Shown here: piece after piece, positions 12,701-21,331 of the stretch
Numbering within the stretch: the first letter of the stretch is position 1
Layout of the letters: every line of letters starts with the position of its first letter
Source of the DNA: Metridium senile
Lineage: Eukaryota; Cnidaria; Anthozoa; Actiniaria; Metridiidae
Assembly (NCBI GenBank): GCA_949775045.1
Contig: OX459108.1
Location: 10,502,072 to 10,566,071, forward strand
Direction of reading: 5' to 3'
DNA: 64,000 bases
Notes under the pieces: generated by a model
The model's input: the letters and a program-made list of their open reading frames with translations, nothing else
What the model was told of the DNA's origin: nothing
The model's database searches: none
Program-made: the position numbers and the translations under genes

Positions 12701-15700
12701 ACATACATACATGTACATACATTTTATTGGACTTCCCATAGTGCTTTTCAGTAATAATTAAACTATATATTAAGAAAAAAAGAAACTAATTTACAATCAC
12801 CACTACCACCACTACCACCACAAACAACATCACCATCACCATCATTGTCACCCCCATCACATCATTATCATCACCACCATCATCATCACCATCGCCATCA
12901 TCATCGCCATCACCATTGCCATAGCCATCATCTCCTTCGCTATCATCACTAATTTACAATCACCACTACCACCACAAACAACTTCACCATCACCATCACT
13001 GTCACACCCATCACATCACCATCGCAATCACCATCACCATCGCCATAGCCATCATCTCCTTTCTTATCATCGCCATCATCACTAATCTACAATCACCACT
13101 ACCACCACAAACAACATCACCATCACCATCATTGTCACCCCCATCACAACACCATCATCACCATCACCATCGCCATAGCCATCATCTCCTTTGCTATCAT
13201 CGCCATCATCACCACCACCACCATCACTATAATCATCACTATCACCATAAACATAAATAAGTATTGACAGTGTCGTGTTTCCTACAGGGTAGCTGTGCAG
13301 AAAACACCGCGTCCAAGTACAACATCACAAGAGAAGAACAAGACCAGTATGCTATCAGTTCATACAAACGGTCTGCAGCTGCCTGGGATGTAAGTAATAC
13401 TAAACATAGAACATATTGTACATTGTTATTTCTTAGATTATTTCTTGGATATTAATGAATTTCTTTTCTCTTTTAGACTGGGAAATTTTCGAAAGAAGTC
13501 GTCCCTGTCAATATTCCCCAGAAAAAAGGTTGGTGATCCTCCAAAAGTAGCCTCCTCCGCATGCATCTCTTATTTCTCTTTTCATCGGGCTTCCTGTGGT
13601 GAGGAGAAAAAAACACGAGCGGGAGAGGGGAGAGGACTTACTGGTCCCCAGTTCTTCCCTGCCAAATATTTCAACACAGGAATCCCGATCGCGTCAACAA
13701 AGGAATCCCTAAGGCGGAGGAGGCTACTCAAAAAGTTGGTTGATGGTTATGATATAAATGATTATTGTGGTGATGATGACTGATGATGATGATGATAATA
13801 ATAATAATAATTATTATAATGATGATGTAATGATGATGATAATGATGATTATATTGATGATGATATAATGATGATGATAATGATGATAATAATAATAATT
13901 ATTATTATTATAATGATGATGTAATGTTGATGATAATGATGACGATGTCAGTGATTATAATGACGATGATGATGATGATAATGATAGCGATGGTTATGGC
14001 TAAATTGTCGTTAAAATCATAAAATCGATGGAAGTGAGAAATAATGGTGCGAACAGAATTAGTGCTGTGATTGATGATCACTGGCATGACAATAGTAGTA
14101 GAAACAAACCATTCATAATGCTCAAATATGTTTTCAATATTCTATTCTTTTATCTATTCTATTATATATTTTATGCCGTATTTTTAAAAAGATAGAAAAC
14201 GCGCGATAGAAAAATTGCATACAGCACAGAAGGCAAGTTTTCTAATTCTTTTATATAATACAAATTGATCAAAATGCAAATGCTCTCATCAAGCACGCGC
14301 CTCAACCAATCAGAATGCGGGATTTCTAATAGTTATTTTATAATATTAACTATTTTATTATTAGTACAGTACTACAGTAATGTCGAACCTGTTAGACTAA
14401 AATTTTTATTTTAAGACCCCTCCACATAAGAACCTATTAAGGTTGAAGTACCATTTATATAAGAACCTTATAAGAACCTATTTTGGCTAAATTGAAAACT
14501 TCACTACACTACACATTCATTACACTTGAACATTTACTCGCCTTTATTAATCACTACAACCAAACAGGTAAACCGGATATCATCTTCCAAGTAGACGAAG
14601 AATACAGTAAAGTCAACTTTGATAGACTTGGTTCACTACGAACAGTCTTCAAGAAAGATAACGGTATGGACTTATACTTCAACTGAGGCCACCTAGACAA
14701 AATTATCCAATCACGATCGAGAATATGAACAAGAGAACCACTGAAATGTTGAATATTTTTGAAATTTTTTTTGGTTGGCATCGGTTTTAGTAGTCATTTT
14801 TATGAGAAAAATATAATTTGCCCTCGGCGGGAATTGAACCCACGGTTTCGGCTTTCTAGTCCACTGGACACGCTGGACACACAGCCGGACAATGTAGTAT
14901 AGTGCAACTATGGGAGTCCCAGCGCTAAAAAAATGTTTAAGGTAAATTTGAAAACCGTAATCCAGCGTGGTTGTTTTTCTTCTCATGTATCTGTATTTCA
15001 CTAATACATCGAACGCATTTCATTTCTTGATAGAAAAAAAACCAAAACAAATAGAGCGAAAACACTAAAACCATGAAATAGAAACAAAGTAGCTACTAAC
15101 TAATAGAGTACAAACACTAAAAGTGTGCAATACTTTGTACTATTTACCACTAAATAGTGTTGATTAAACAATAGAGAACAAAAGAATTTGCATAATTTAG
15201 CAGTATTTAGTGGTATTTATGTTGCACACTTTTAGTGTTTGTACTCTAGTTTCTTAAGTTTTTAGTGACTATTTATTCAGTATCACTCAACCAGAAACTT
15301 CAAATACAAATAGGAACAATAGAGTGAAGACATTTAACCCGTGAAACAAAATTAAATAGTCAAGGTGTAATAGTCAAATAGACACAAAAGAAAACAATGG
15401 AATTAGAGACTGCTAAGGTGTATTAGTCTAATATCTATTTCACGGGTTAAATGACTTTACTCAACCTCATTACAACTTTACTTGTCTTTGACAGTGACTA
15501 ACAGTGACTAAGTAAGAACTATTACAAAGTAGCAACTTAATTTTATTTCAAGGATATAGTGTTTTCGCTCTACAAATGCAAAGACTTATCAAGTTAAATA
15601 ACGAACGAAGTGAACAGAATACAATAGGTTTCCTGTTTGCGGGGAAAGACCTCTATTTCTAGGGACCTCCGTTGTTTACCATTTATTCGGAAATTCCGAT

Positions 15701-18700
15701 AATTCCGGGTATTTTTTTAATTGGTACAACTTACTCCCACTGGAAAATTTCCGGGAAAAGTGGTGATGCACAAGAGGTACTCCACTTTTTCCAGTGTGAC
15801 CAGAACTACCGGAAAATCGCGTACCATTTACAACTTGTCCACAAGAATTTCTCGGCCCCAGCTCTTTCTCACTTATACAACTCAAATGTTTTTACAGCAG
15901 GAAGCCCAAAAGTAGAATTTCTATGTGCTATTGCAAATGGAATACAAACCTCCCAGGAACGACTGGGGCATTGGGAAAAGCTGGTTACCATTTATGCCAT
16001 TCCGGATTAACTGGAAATGCTACCGGAATTTCCGATTAAATGGTAATCAACCCTCATGTCTGTTCTTTACTTGTTTAGGTACAGTCACAGCAGGTAATGC
16101 TAGTACGCTGAACGACGGTGCTGCTGCTGTAGTGTTGATGACCAGAGAAGCAGCCGAGAGACTTAACGTAGAGCCTCTTGCAAGTATTGTCGGTAAGGCT
16201 ATATTAGAGATTATTTTGTCAGTCTGTCTCTGGTCTAAAACCGAGTAAAATTTGACCAATATATGATCGTTCGAGTGATATTTAGCGACGAAAATGCAAA
16301 AAAATGTTTAAGTTCTCAAACAGTGTCAACATTCATGTCCAAGATTGTAGTTTAGTATTTCCGCTCACCAAGCCTGTTTTCTTTGTTTGCTATTTTCAGG
16401 TTTTGCCGATGCATCAGTTGCTCCTATTGATTTCCCCATTGCTCCAGCAGCGGTCATGCCCAGGGTAATGTTTCTTGGTTAAACTTAAAGTCAGTTACTT
16501 CTTATTTGTATCAGACATACCCTAACCTGTGTCACATACCCGTATAGCAATAATATTGAGGTAGCGACATACGCATAAGCATGGGGCCGGTTGAGCGAGG
16601 CCTGAACAGCGCCACCCACCGAATAAATCCCTATCCAACGGATAAAACCTATACAAATTCTATACACTGGATAACTCTTATCCAATGGATAACTTTTTAT
16701 CCAGGCTTCGTACAACTAGCACTAGCGACTTACGTATAAGCCTATAAATATAAAAAACATATTTTCTCAGAACTTTTTTCTGTCGAGTGTTTGGAAGTTG
16801 CACTTTGTTGCGCGTTGGCAAAAGGTTGTTGTAGGCTTTTGGATTATCGCCGAGGGATTTATGTCTTTTCTTTAATAGTTACTAAAACAAACACATCTGA
16901 AGAAAGAAGATATTTCAATGTGGGAAATCAATGAAGCTTTTAGTGCTGTAGCTCTGGCTAATATTAAGGTAACCAAGCTTTTTTGTTGAATTGTGGATTA
17001 GTTGTCACACGACTTGAACTGTCGATGCACCAATCACATCACATCACATCACATCACATCACATCACGTTACATCAGCATCACATCACGTTACATCAGCA
17101 TCACATCACATCAGAAACACATCACATCGCGCATCACATCACATCACATCACGTTACATCAGCATCACATCAGAAACACATCACATCACATCACATCGCG
17201 CATCACATATCGCATCTGATCACATCACACTACGTCATATCACAATCCATTACATATGGCATCAATTACATCACATATAGCACCTGATCACATCACAACC
17301 ATCACAGCACACTATGTCATATCACAATCCATCACATATCGCATCACATCAAACACATCACATATCGCATCTGATCACATCATAACACACTGCTTCATAT
17401 CACAATCCATCACATATCGCATCACATCACATATAGCATCTGATCACATCACATCGCACTACGTCACATCACAATTCATCATATATCACATCACATCAAA
17501 CACATATAGCATCTGATCACATCACAATCCATCACATATCGCATCACATCACATATAGCATCTGATCACATCACACTACGTCATATCATAATCCATCACA
17601 TATCGCATCACATCACATATAGCATCTGATCACATCACACTACGTCATATCATAATCCATCACATATCGCATCACATCACATATAGCATCTGATCACATC
17701 ACACTACGTCATATCATAATCCATCACATATCGCATCACATCACATATAGCATCTGATCACATCACACTACGTCATATCATAATCCATCACATATCGCAT
17801 CACATCACATATAGCATCTGATCACATCACACTACGTCATATCATAATCCATCACATATCGCATCACATCACATATAGCATCTGATCACATCACATCACA
17901 CTACGTCACATCACAATTCATCACATCACATCACATATCGCATCTGATCACATTACATTACATCACATCACAGTACACTACGTCACATCACAATCCATCA
18001 CATATCGCATCCATCCCATCCCATTATTACGCATCTCATTGCATCTCATACATCAAACTCATGGCTTGACATCACATAACAAGTGTATAGCTAATTCAGT
18101 TAACGTTGTCGCTGATTTATAATGCCTAAAGCCTAATGGTCAGACCGAAAGGGATCGTGGGATATCTTTTATCGAGGCGAATGAGGCGTGCAAAGCGTGT
18201 AAAACATTCAACGTGTATTTGCAAGTGTTCCTCAGTGGAAACAAAAACACAAATTACGGTTTAGGAATCTTGAAAACTCGTGAAATTTTAAAATCCCATA
18301 ACCCTTTCGCTCTCAAGATTAGGCTTTAGGCTTGTTTCAGCGACGAAGTTAATTTAATTAGCTATATACATGGCAGATAAACAACAGTAGATGACGCACT
18401 GTCATCTAGAATTCTCGTGAAATTAACTATATAGTAGCTATAACACGATGAAACCACCCGCAAAACATCGTCGATTAATGAGTGTTTATATAATTGTGTT
18501 GTTCTTATGAAAACTTAACATTTCAAAGAAAACCTCAATAAACCGGAACTCCCGCTAAACCGGACATTTTTCTTGTTCCCAGCACTGTCCGGTATAGAGT
18601 TTCACTGTATAATAATTTGTCTTTCCAGATAATGGATTTGGATCCCAGTAAAGTGAATATTCACGGTGGAGCTGTCTCGCTTGGACATCCTATTGGGTAG

Positions 18701-19491
18701 GTTTACTTCTAGCTCTGATGGCCCTTCCTCCTTTCCTTCCTTCCATTTCGCTTTTAGTCTTTTATTTTCAGTCCAATTGGCTACTTTTTCCAAAAACATT
18801 TCGAGAAAACTCTCCAAATACTGCTCTTTTTACATTTGTCCTGTCAACATGTGTACCTTTTTGTCACCCCCTTTATCTTCCCCCATTATATTACATTCAT
18901 CCTCTCTCCCTTTCTATTGTTTCCTACTTCCAAACTCTGTTTTTCCCGTCTTCTTATTCCTTTTCCTTATTTTCCTCCCTTTCTAACATTTCCTACTCCT
19001 AAACTCAATTTTTCCCGTTTTCTCATTCCTTTCTCCTTTTCCTTTGTTCTCCATTTCCTCTCTTTCCAAGTTTATCTACTTCCAAACTCCATCTTCACCA
19101 GTCCTCTCAGGTTCCTTTCCCCTCTTCCCTTTCATTGTATTTGTCCTTAACACATACAGTGGAACCCCCCCTTACGGCCACCCGCTTAATACGGCCACCC
19201 CGTTATTGCGGCCAGTTTTTTAGGTCCCGACGAAATGCATGCCCATTCATTTTCTATAAAATTTACCCGCTTAATACGACCACCCCGTTAATACGGCCAC
19301 TTTGCGCTGTCCCTTCGGTGACCGGATTAACGGGGTTCCACTGTATTAAATATATTTTGTTTCTCTTTAGAATGTCTGGAGCACGCCTTATCTGCCATCT
19401 TGCTTACAATCTAATGCCTGGAGCTTTAGGACTGGCCAGCATTTGCAACGGAGGCGGTGGAGCCTCGTCTATGATTATACGAAAACTTTGA
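612..19491 (+). CDS. ACAT1: Mitochondrial acetyl-CoA acetyltransferase (acetoacetyl-CoA thiolase), 3' twelve exons, 5' end outside window
   Basis: Catalyses reversible condensation or cleavage of acetoacetyl-CoA in isoleucine and ketone-body metabolism, normally in the mitochondrial matrix. Twelve GT-AG exons join in one frame: 612-707, 10026-10126, 12272-12364, 12597-12647, 13288-13389, 13477-13528, 14568-14663, 16079-16192, 16400-16464, 16879-16968, 18629-18696 and 19371-19491, giving about 348 residues plus TGA. The family is about 425 residues long, so roughly 80 N-terminal residues with the transit peptide lie upstream. Thiolase signatures are present: [10 protein letters not shown] with the nucleophilic cysteine, [32 protein letters not shown] with the catalytic histidine, and CNGGGGAS with the second cysteine. 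No frameshift or stop interrupts the joined exons. The long first visible intron carries an antisense receptor gene. The match is to the ACAT1 branch, because [10 protein letters not shown] and the [13 protein letters not shown] ending are typical of it. Confidence 0.95.
857..1023. mobile_element. Short palindromic MITE
   Basis: Ends GTGCGTCCATCATGTTATGG and the exact complement at 991-1015. The centre is GC-richer than its surroundings. Confidence 0.8.
1024..2650. other. ACAT1 intron, no gene seen
   Basis: AT-rich intron sequence. The only structure noted is a small direct repeat of ACTAATTTGTAGTTACACAT near 1865-1920. Several short open stretches look random. Confidence 0.5.
2654..2755. 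mobile_element. Tigger/pogo-like MITE
   Basis: Ends CAGTGGAACCCCGTTAATCC and its degenerate complement, flanked by TA. This end sequence is typical of Tc1/mariner-Tigger elements. Confidence 0.7.
2880..3124. repeat. Two-copy tandem repeat, about 123 bp unit
   Basis: The block starting GTATATATAGTATGTCAG is followed directly by a second, slightly diverged copy starting near 3008. Confidence 0.8.
3530..3660. repeat. Minisatellite block downstream of GPCR 1
   Basis: Units of about 36 bp containing GACGCGCTTACCATTTATTT and TTCCCGCTCTTTTCGG. The same repeat lies on the other side of GPCR 1 (4976-5180), so the gene sits between direct repeats. Confidence 0.75.
3866..4975 (-). CDS. Class A (rhodopsin-like) GPCR 1, single exon, nested in ACAT1 intron
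   Basis: A 369-residue seven-helix receptor, presumably in the plasma membrane; ligand unknown. The N-terminus has NVS and NSS glycosylation sites. Helix 1 carries GN (about residue 43), helix 2 NMAVAD (D70), and the end of helix 3 ERF (127-129) in place of DRY. C103 at the start of helix 3 and C176 in extracellular loop 2 can form the family disulfide. Helix 6 has a proline (252). Helix 7 has SPCTY (295-299) in place of NPxxY. The C-tail of about 60 residues is charged. It is the most diverged of the six receptors in the window. The start codon abuts a minisatellite; a second methionine at residue 6 could also serve. It lies antisense inside the first visible intron of ACAT1. Confidence 0.88.
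   Translation of the reverse strand: MKPVTMNVSNSSFVDCNQVHGETTRKLKVTSTLLLGGFAVFGNIFIIVLAAKYTVRKNLHHLIINMAVADTLVVLMIFCELIPPLYKLNLLDLNSPVAIAIMCKTLAFFVNVFRLVSLISLLIISIERFRVTRMTVRRSRPYTLKQRATVLACSWLIPMLVSAYVLAYATNKGKGCWYPMSSFVWFSIHHSFTAVSFSLTVILSILSLRKLARTPTIQANLSEANRDARARQTTRIVKMVLWSLLFYSSNLPLIIFKVSEIVHISGIQAINMSPCQTENVLFTLRFLILINSSFSPCTYIIFLNDFRQAARSLIRLKSRNNQRKTRENQVEMEQEPNAMTEVGIVNKGADITKRDSLQNEKRMSITTEL
4976..5180. repeat. Minisatellite abutting the GPCR 1 start codon
   Basis: Four to five units of about 36 bp, each with ACCATTTATTTTCCCGCTC or a close variant. The first unit touches the ATG of GPCR 1, so the array occupies its promoter or 5' leader. TTTTCCCGC matches an E2F-type consensus; whether it functions is unknown. 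Confidence 0.75.
5181..6030. other. ACAT1 intron, no gene seen
   Basis: A short inverted pair CTAGAGGGTTTCTT (5600) and AAGAGAAACCCTCTAG (5660), and a possible B-box-like GTGGGTTCGAATTG at about 5521 that may be a SINE relic. Nothing else is supported. Confidence 0.4.
6350..6487. mobile_element. MITE with GGGGCCG ends
   Basis: Starts GGGGCCGATTGTACGAAGG and ends CTTCGTACAACCGGTCCC, with internal GGATAA/TTATCC repeats. A relative lies at 16578-16730. Confidence 0.7.
6540..6727. mobile_element. Fold-back repeat (GTTTCGAGCTTTAGCCC family)
   Basis: Arms ATGAAATTTGTAACACCG and CGGTGTTACAAATTTCA flank a palindromic centre with ACTTTACTGACGTTTC. Partial copies occur at 6060-6160, 7385-7430, 27885-28015 and 41155-41320. 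Confidence 0.7.
7245..7655. mobile_element. Fold-back element, about 120 bp arms
   Basis: Left arm TTTCACGACGTTTCGGAGTC at 7271 and a complementary right arm ending near 7640, with CCATCATCAGGTA and its complement inside. The centre includes a piece of the 6540 family. Confidence 0.7.
7955..8185. mobile_element. MITE, CACCTA superfamily (variant ends)
   Basis: Ends ACACCTACTTGTAGTAAGGT and complement, with internal AATTGATTAAAAGACAAAAG. A close copy lies at 25988-26218. Confidence 0.75.
8252..8517. mobile_element. MITE, CACCTA superfamily, second internal type
   Basis: Ends CACCTATTTCAAAAAACGTT and complement at TA. The inner arms carry GTCAGAAGGAGATCTGAATC, different from neighbouring members. 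It abuts the next element, sharing a single TA (8518-8519). Confidence 0.8.
8520..9040. mobile_element. CACCTA-type MITE with one arm expanded into a tandem array
   Basis: Ends CACCTAATTGCAAGAACGTT and complement. The left arm holds about five tandem copies of a 79 bp unit (starts near 8537, 8621, 8700, 8779 and 8858) while the right arm has one. Confidence 0.8.
9650..9990. repeat. (ATC)n-rich microsatellite with longer repeats
   Basis: Dense CATCAT and CTTCAACATC runs, passing into two longer copies of a unit with TACAACTTAAACATCTTCCA. Ends 36 bp before an ACAT1 exon. Confidence 0.9.
10026..10126 (+). CDS. ACAT1: ACAT1 exon with nucleophilic cysteine
   Basis: Follows a TTTCCCAG acceptor. 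Reads [20 protein letters not shown], the thiolase active-site segment, and ends in phase 0 at a GTCAGT donor. Confidence 0.95.
10453..10716. mobile_element. Inverted-repeat MITE
   Basis: Ends ATGCACCAATGTCTTGCTCC and GGGGCAAGACATTGATAGGT; inner GTGCGGG and CCCGCAC also pair. Confidence 0.65.
11090..12230. repeat. CACAC/ATCAC satellite array in ACAT1 intron
   Basis: About 1.1 kb. The first half has units of about 60 bp with CAACTTTACAACACACCAGA; the second half has units with CATATAATACTACTTCATGT. Open frames through it are repeat artefacts rich in His and Thr. Confidence 0.95.
12272..12364 (+). CDS. ACAT1: ACAT1 exon
   Basis: Thirty-one codons between TTTTCCAG and GTAACC. Contains [15 protein letters not shown], a strongly conserved thiolase block. 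Confidence 0.94.
12597..12647 (+). CDS. ACAT1: ACAT1 exon
   Basis: Seventeen codons reading [17 protein letters not shown] between CCATAG and GTATGA. It joins the next exon as [11 protein letters not shown], as in other animal ACAT1 proteins. Confidence 0.93.
12790..13260. repeat. (ACC/ATC)n trinucleotide array
   Basis: Three roughly 140 bp higher-order copies starting AATTTACAATCACCACTACC, with ATCACCATC runs between. Lies just before an ACAT1 exon. Confidence 0.9.
13288..13389 (+). CDS. ACAT1: ACAT1 exon
   Basis: Thirty-four codons starting [19 protein letters not shown] and ending AAAWD at a GTAAGT donor. Confidence 0.94.
13477..13528 (+). CDS. ACAT1: ACAT1 exon
   Basis: Follows TCTTTTAG. 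Reads [17 protein letters not shown] and ends in phase 1 before GTTGGT. The donor is weak but the reading frame joins correctly. Confidence 0.88.
13540..13740. mobile_element. Short MITE with AGTAGCCTCCTCCG ends
   Basis: AAAAGTAGCCTCCTCCG near 13550 pairs with CGGAGGAGGCTACT near 13715. Confidence 0.6.
13770..13990. repeat. (ATGATGATA)n microsatellite
   Basis: Continuous GATGATAATAAT and GATGATGTAATG runs in an ACAT1 intron. Confidence 0.9.
14568..14663 (+). CDS. ACAT1: ACAT1 exon
   Basis: Follows CAAACAG. Reads [20 protein letters not shown] then [12 protein letters not shown], matching the loop-domain segment of ACAT1. Ends in phase 1 before GTATGG. Confidence 0.92.
14815..14990 (-). repeat. 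Possible tRNA-derived SINE
   Basis: Minus strand contains GTGGGTTCAATTCCCGCCGA, a tRNA T-arm/B-box, preceded by a degenerate head. No clean cloverleaf could be drawn, so it is not called a tRNA gene. Confidence 0.45.
15040..15575. mobile_element. Nested MITE cluster (TAGAG-ended family)
   Basis: Outer ends TAGAGCGAAAACACTAAAAC and GATATAGTGTTTTCGCTCTA enclose two complete palindromic elements, about 15103-15246 (GAGTACAAACACTAAAAGTG) and about 15321-15462 (GAAGACATTTAACCCGTGAA). Confidence 0.75.
15672..16046. mobile_element. Inverted-repeat element with ACCATTT ends
   Basis: TTTACCATTTATTCGGAAAT at the left and GGAATTTCCGATTAAATGGT at the right. Further GTACCATTT and CCGGAA motifs lie between. 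Ends 33 bp before an ACAT1 exon. Confidence 0.6.
16079..16192 (+). CDS. ACAT1: ACAT1 exon
   Basis: Follows TTGTTTAG. Contains [16 protein letters not shown], a conserved thiolase block. Ends in phase 1 before GTAAGG. Confidence 0.95.
16400..16464 (+). CDS. ACAT1: ACAT1 exon
   Basis: Follows TTTTCAG. Reads [20 protein letters not shown] and ends in phase 0 before GTAATG. Confidence 0.93.
16578..16730. mobile_element. MITE, relative of 6350-6487
   Basis: GGGGCCGGTTGAGCGAGGCC at the left and CAGGCTTCGTACAAC at the right, with TATCCAACGGATAA-type internal repeats. Confidence 0.6.
16879..16968 (+). CDS. ACAT1: ACAT1 exon
   Basis: Thirty codons after TTTAATAG. Contains [20 protein letters not shown] with the thiolase NEAF motif. 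Donor is GTAACC. Confidence 0.94.
17036..18060. repeat. CACAT pentanucleotide satellite with 64 bp higher-order repeat
   Basis: Starts as (CACAT)n. From about 17490 to 17890 at least six copies of a 64 bp unit containing TATAGCATCTGATCACATCA follow each other with exact spacing (unit starts 17557, 17621, 17685, 17749). Confidence 0.95.
18541..18612. mobile_element. Tigger-like MITE relic
   Basis: AACCGGAACTCCCGCTAAAC at the left and GAGTTTCACTGTAT at the right, sharing the CCGG and CACTGTA features of 2654-2755. Confidence 0.45.
18629..18696 (+). CDS. ACAT1: ACAT1 exon with catalytic histidine
   Basis: Follows CTTTCCAG. Reads [20 protein letters not shown] and ends PIG in phase 2 before GTAGGT. 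Confidence 0.95.
19155..19346. mobile_element. Tigger/pogo-like MITE
   Basis: Starts CAGTGGAACCCCCCCTTACG and ends GATTAACGGGGTTCCACTG before TA. It lies in the last ACAT1 intron, 25 bp before the terminal exon. Confidence 0.7.
19371..19491 (+). CDS. ACAT1: ACAT1 terminal exon
   Basis: Follows CTCTTTAG. Reads [17 protein letters not shown], then [15 protein letters not shown] and TGA at 19489-19491. Confidence 0.95.
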
Positions 19492-19559
19492 ACATATTTT
19501 AATCCATCGATATTTCTATTTTTAGAGGGTTTATATGCATGTAGTGAGTGACTCTATAT

Positions 19560-19930
19560 ATGAGATGCTTTCCTTAGAAGATTTTCCGTAGCTTTTCAAA
19601 GACTTCCCTTTATAGCTTTCCTTCTTCAGTAGTTTGCGGGTTTCCTGTGGTGTTAATGCGAATATATATATATATATATATTTAATATATATATATATAA
19701 AAATGAATAGAGAAGCTTTCCTGAATAATTTCCGTAGCTTCTCAAGTACTTCCCTTTATAGCTTTCCTTCTTCAGTTTTTTGCGGGTTTCCTGTGGTGTT
19801 AATGTGAATATATATATATATAATATATATATAATAATATTTTTCGCTGCTTTTGTTAAAAGACTTCCCTTTATAGCTTTCCTTCTTCAGTAGTTTGCGG
19901 GTTTCCAGTGGTTTTAATGTATTATAGAGG
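19560..19930. repeat. Three-copy tandem repeat with TA runs in ACAT1 3' region
   Basis: Units of about 140 bp with ACTTCCCTTTATAGCTTTCC and GTTTGCGGGTTTCC, separated by (TA)n. Probably within the ACAT1 3' UTR or just downstream. Confidence 0.85.
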
Positions 19931-20039
19931 GTAATGTAATGTATTTTTGTGTGTGTTGTAATAATATATATGGTAGAGGTGTTGTAGTTATTCCTGTATT
20001 TGTAAGGAAGTTATGAAAGTGATACATGTACATTATAAG

Positions 20040-20290
20040 AAATATATCTTATTTGACTGTTTGATGTAGAATGACTTGGTATTTTACGAGTAGTCACGAG
20101 CCTTGAGAGATTTTCCTAATATATCTTATTTGACTGTTTGATGTAGAATGACTTGGTATTTTACGAGTCACCGTGTTTTTTAACGAGCCTTGGAAAACTT
20201 TCCTAATACATCTTATTAGACAGTTTGACGTAGAATGACTGGGTATTTTACGAGCCACCGTGTGTTTTAACCGAAGTTCCGCTACAAAAG
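20040..20290. repeat. Tandem repeat of about 80 bp units
   Basis: Three copies of TGATGTAGAATGACTTGGTA with TTTTACGAG between the ACAT1 and UGT 3' ends. Confidence 0.8.
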
Positions 20291-20689
20291 GGTCACATAA
20301 AAACAATACTGCTATTATTTTGTAGCTGAACTTCAGCTCCGAGGATTTTTTATGTTTGTGTATAATGTTTAAAGGAGAGGATTCGAAAATTTTCATCGAA
20401 ATAAAACGGACAGATTTTCTGTAAAATCGAGTTTTTGTGAAAACAATGCATTCACATAACCTCATATATCTTGCAAATTATTTATTTTACATGCGATCAG
20501 ATTTTACAGTATTGTAGCTGAATAATTGCTTGATAACGTGTTCAAGTTTCATGGGAATTGTGCCAGGGGCACGAAAGTTACGAGTCGACAATTGAAATAC
20601 GCGAATCAGTTATATTTGGAAATGCGGAGTCACCTTAAATGTATTTTCTGCTATCATTCCCATTTTTGACTATAGCTCAATCAATCAAT

Positions 20690-20990
20690 CAGATTACCGA
20701 ACATTCACATTTATCTGAGTGTTTTCCGACTATTACCGAATATTCACGTTAACCTCGGCGAATGTTCTCCGACTATTACCGAACGTTCAAGTTTATCTGC
20801 GAGTGTTTTCCGACTATCACCGAACATTCATGTTAACCTGCGAATGTTCTCCGACTATAACCGAACATTCACGTTACCCTGCGAATGTTCTCCGACTATT
20901 ACTGAACGTTCAAGTTTATCTGCGAGTGTTTTCCGTGGATTACCGAACATTCACGTTAACCTGCGAATGTTTGGTTATCTTTACAGTAGT
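20690..20990. repeat. Minisatellite of 36-37 bp units
   Basis: About eight units around TCCGACTATTACCGAACATT, alternating between a GTTAACCTGCGAATG and a GTTTATCTGCGAGTG variant. Confidence 0.9.
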
Positions 20991-21051
20991 TCAATCAATC
21001 TTAAAAAAGTTCAATTTTCGGTTCATTATTTATAATAGAGACAAAAATAAT

Positions 21052-21331
21052 CTATTCAGTTTTCTGTTTGTTTTGTCGTCGACAACACATCCAACACATC
21101 AATCGAACTGTGTACTTGATGACCATAATCACCATGACAACTACCATGACCAGGAAGACTGCTACATCGACCAGGAAATACTGGTACCAGGTAAGTTGAC
21201 TCGAGTATGGACGTAGATGTGCAAGACTGTCGTGTCGAAGGGTGTACTCTACCCAGTCACCAGCCTCCTGGACCGGGCTGCGCGGTCGGTCCTTCATTAG
21301 CCGGGAAATACGTTGAGAGTTCTCTCGGAAA
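21052..21331 (-). CDS. UGT exon 5 (membrane anchor and ER-retention tail)
   Basis: Follows TTGTCTTTTAG. Reads FRENSQRISRLMKDRP, then DWVEYTLRH, a hydrophobic helix, and a tail ending KQKTE before TAG at 21054-21052. Confidence 0.92.

Noticed and set aside
14815..14900. Possible functional tRNA gene on the minus strand
   Set aside because: The B-box and T-arm are good, but no matching acceptor stem or D-arm could be drawn; more likely a SINE head.
17036..18060. CRISPR-like regular repeat spacing
   Set aside because: The 64 bp units are contiguous satellite repeats with no unique spacers, and the context is a eukaryotic intron.
18718..19150. Hydrophobic open frames in the last ACAT1 intron
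   Set aside because: The sequence is a pyrimidine-rich tract that translates to Phe, Leu, Ser and Pro runs; no gene evidence.
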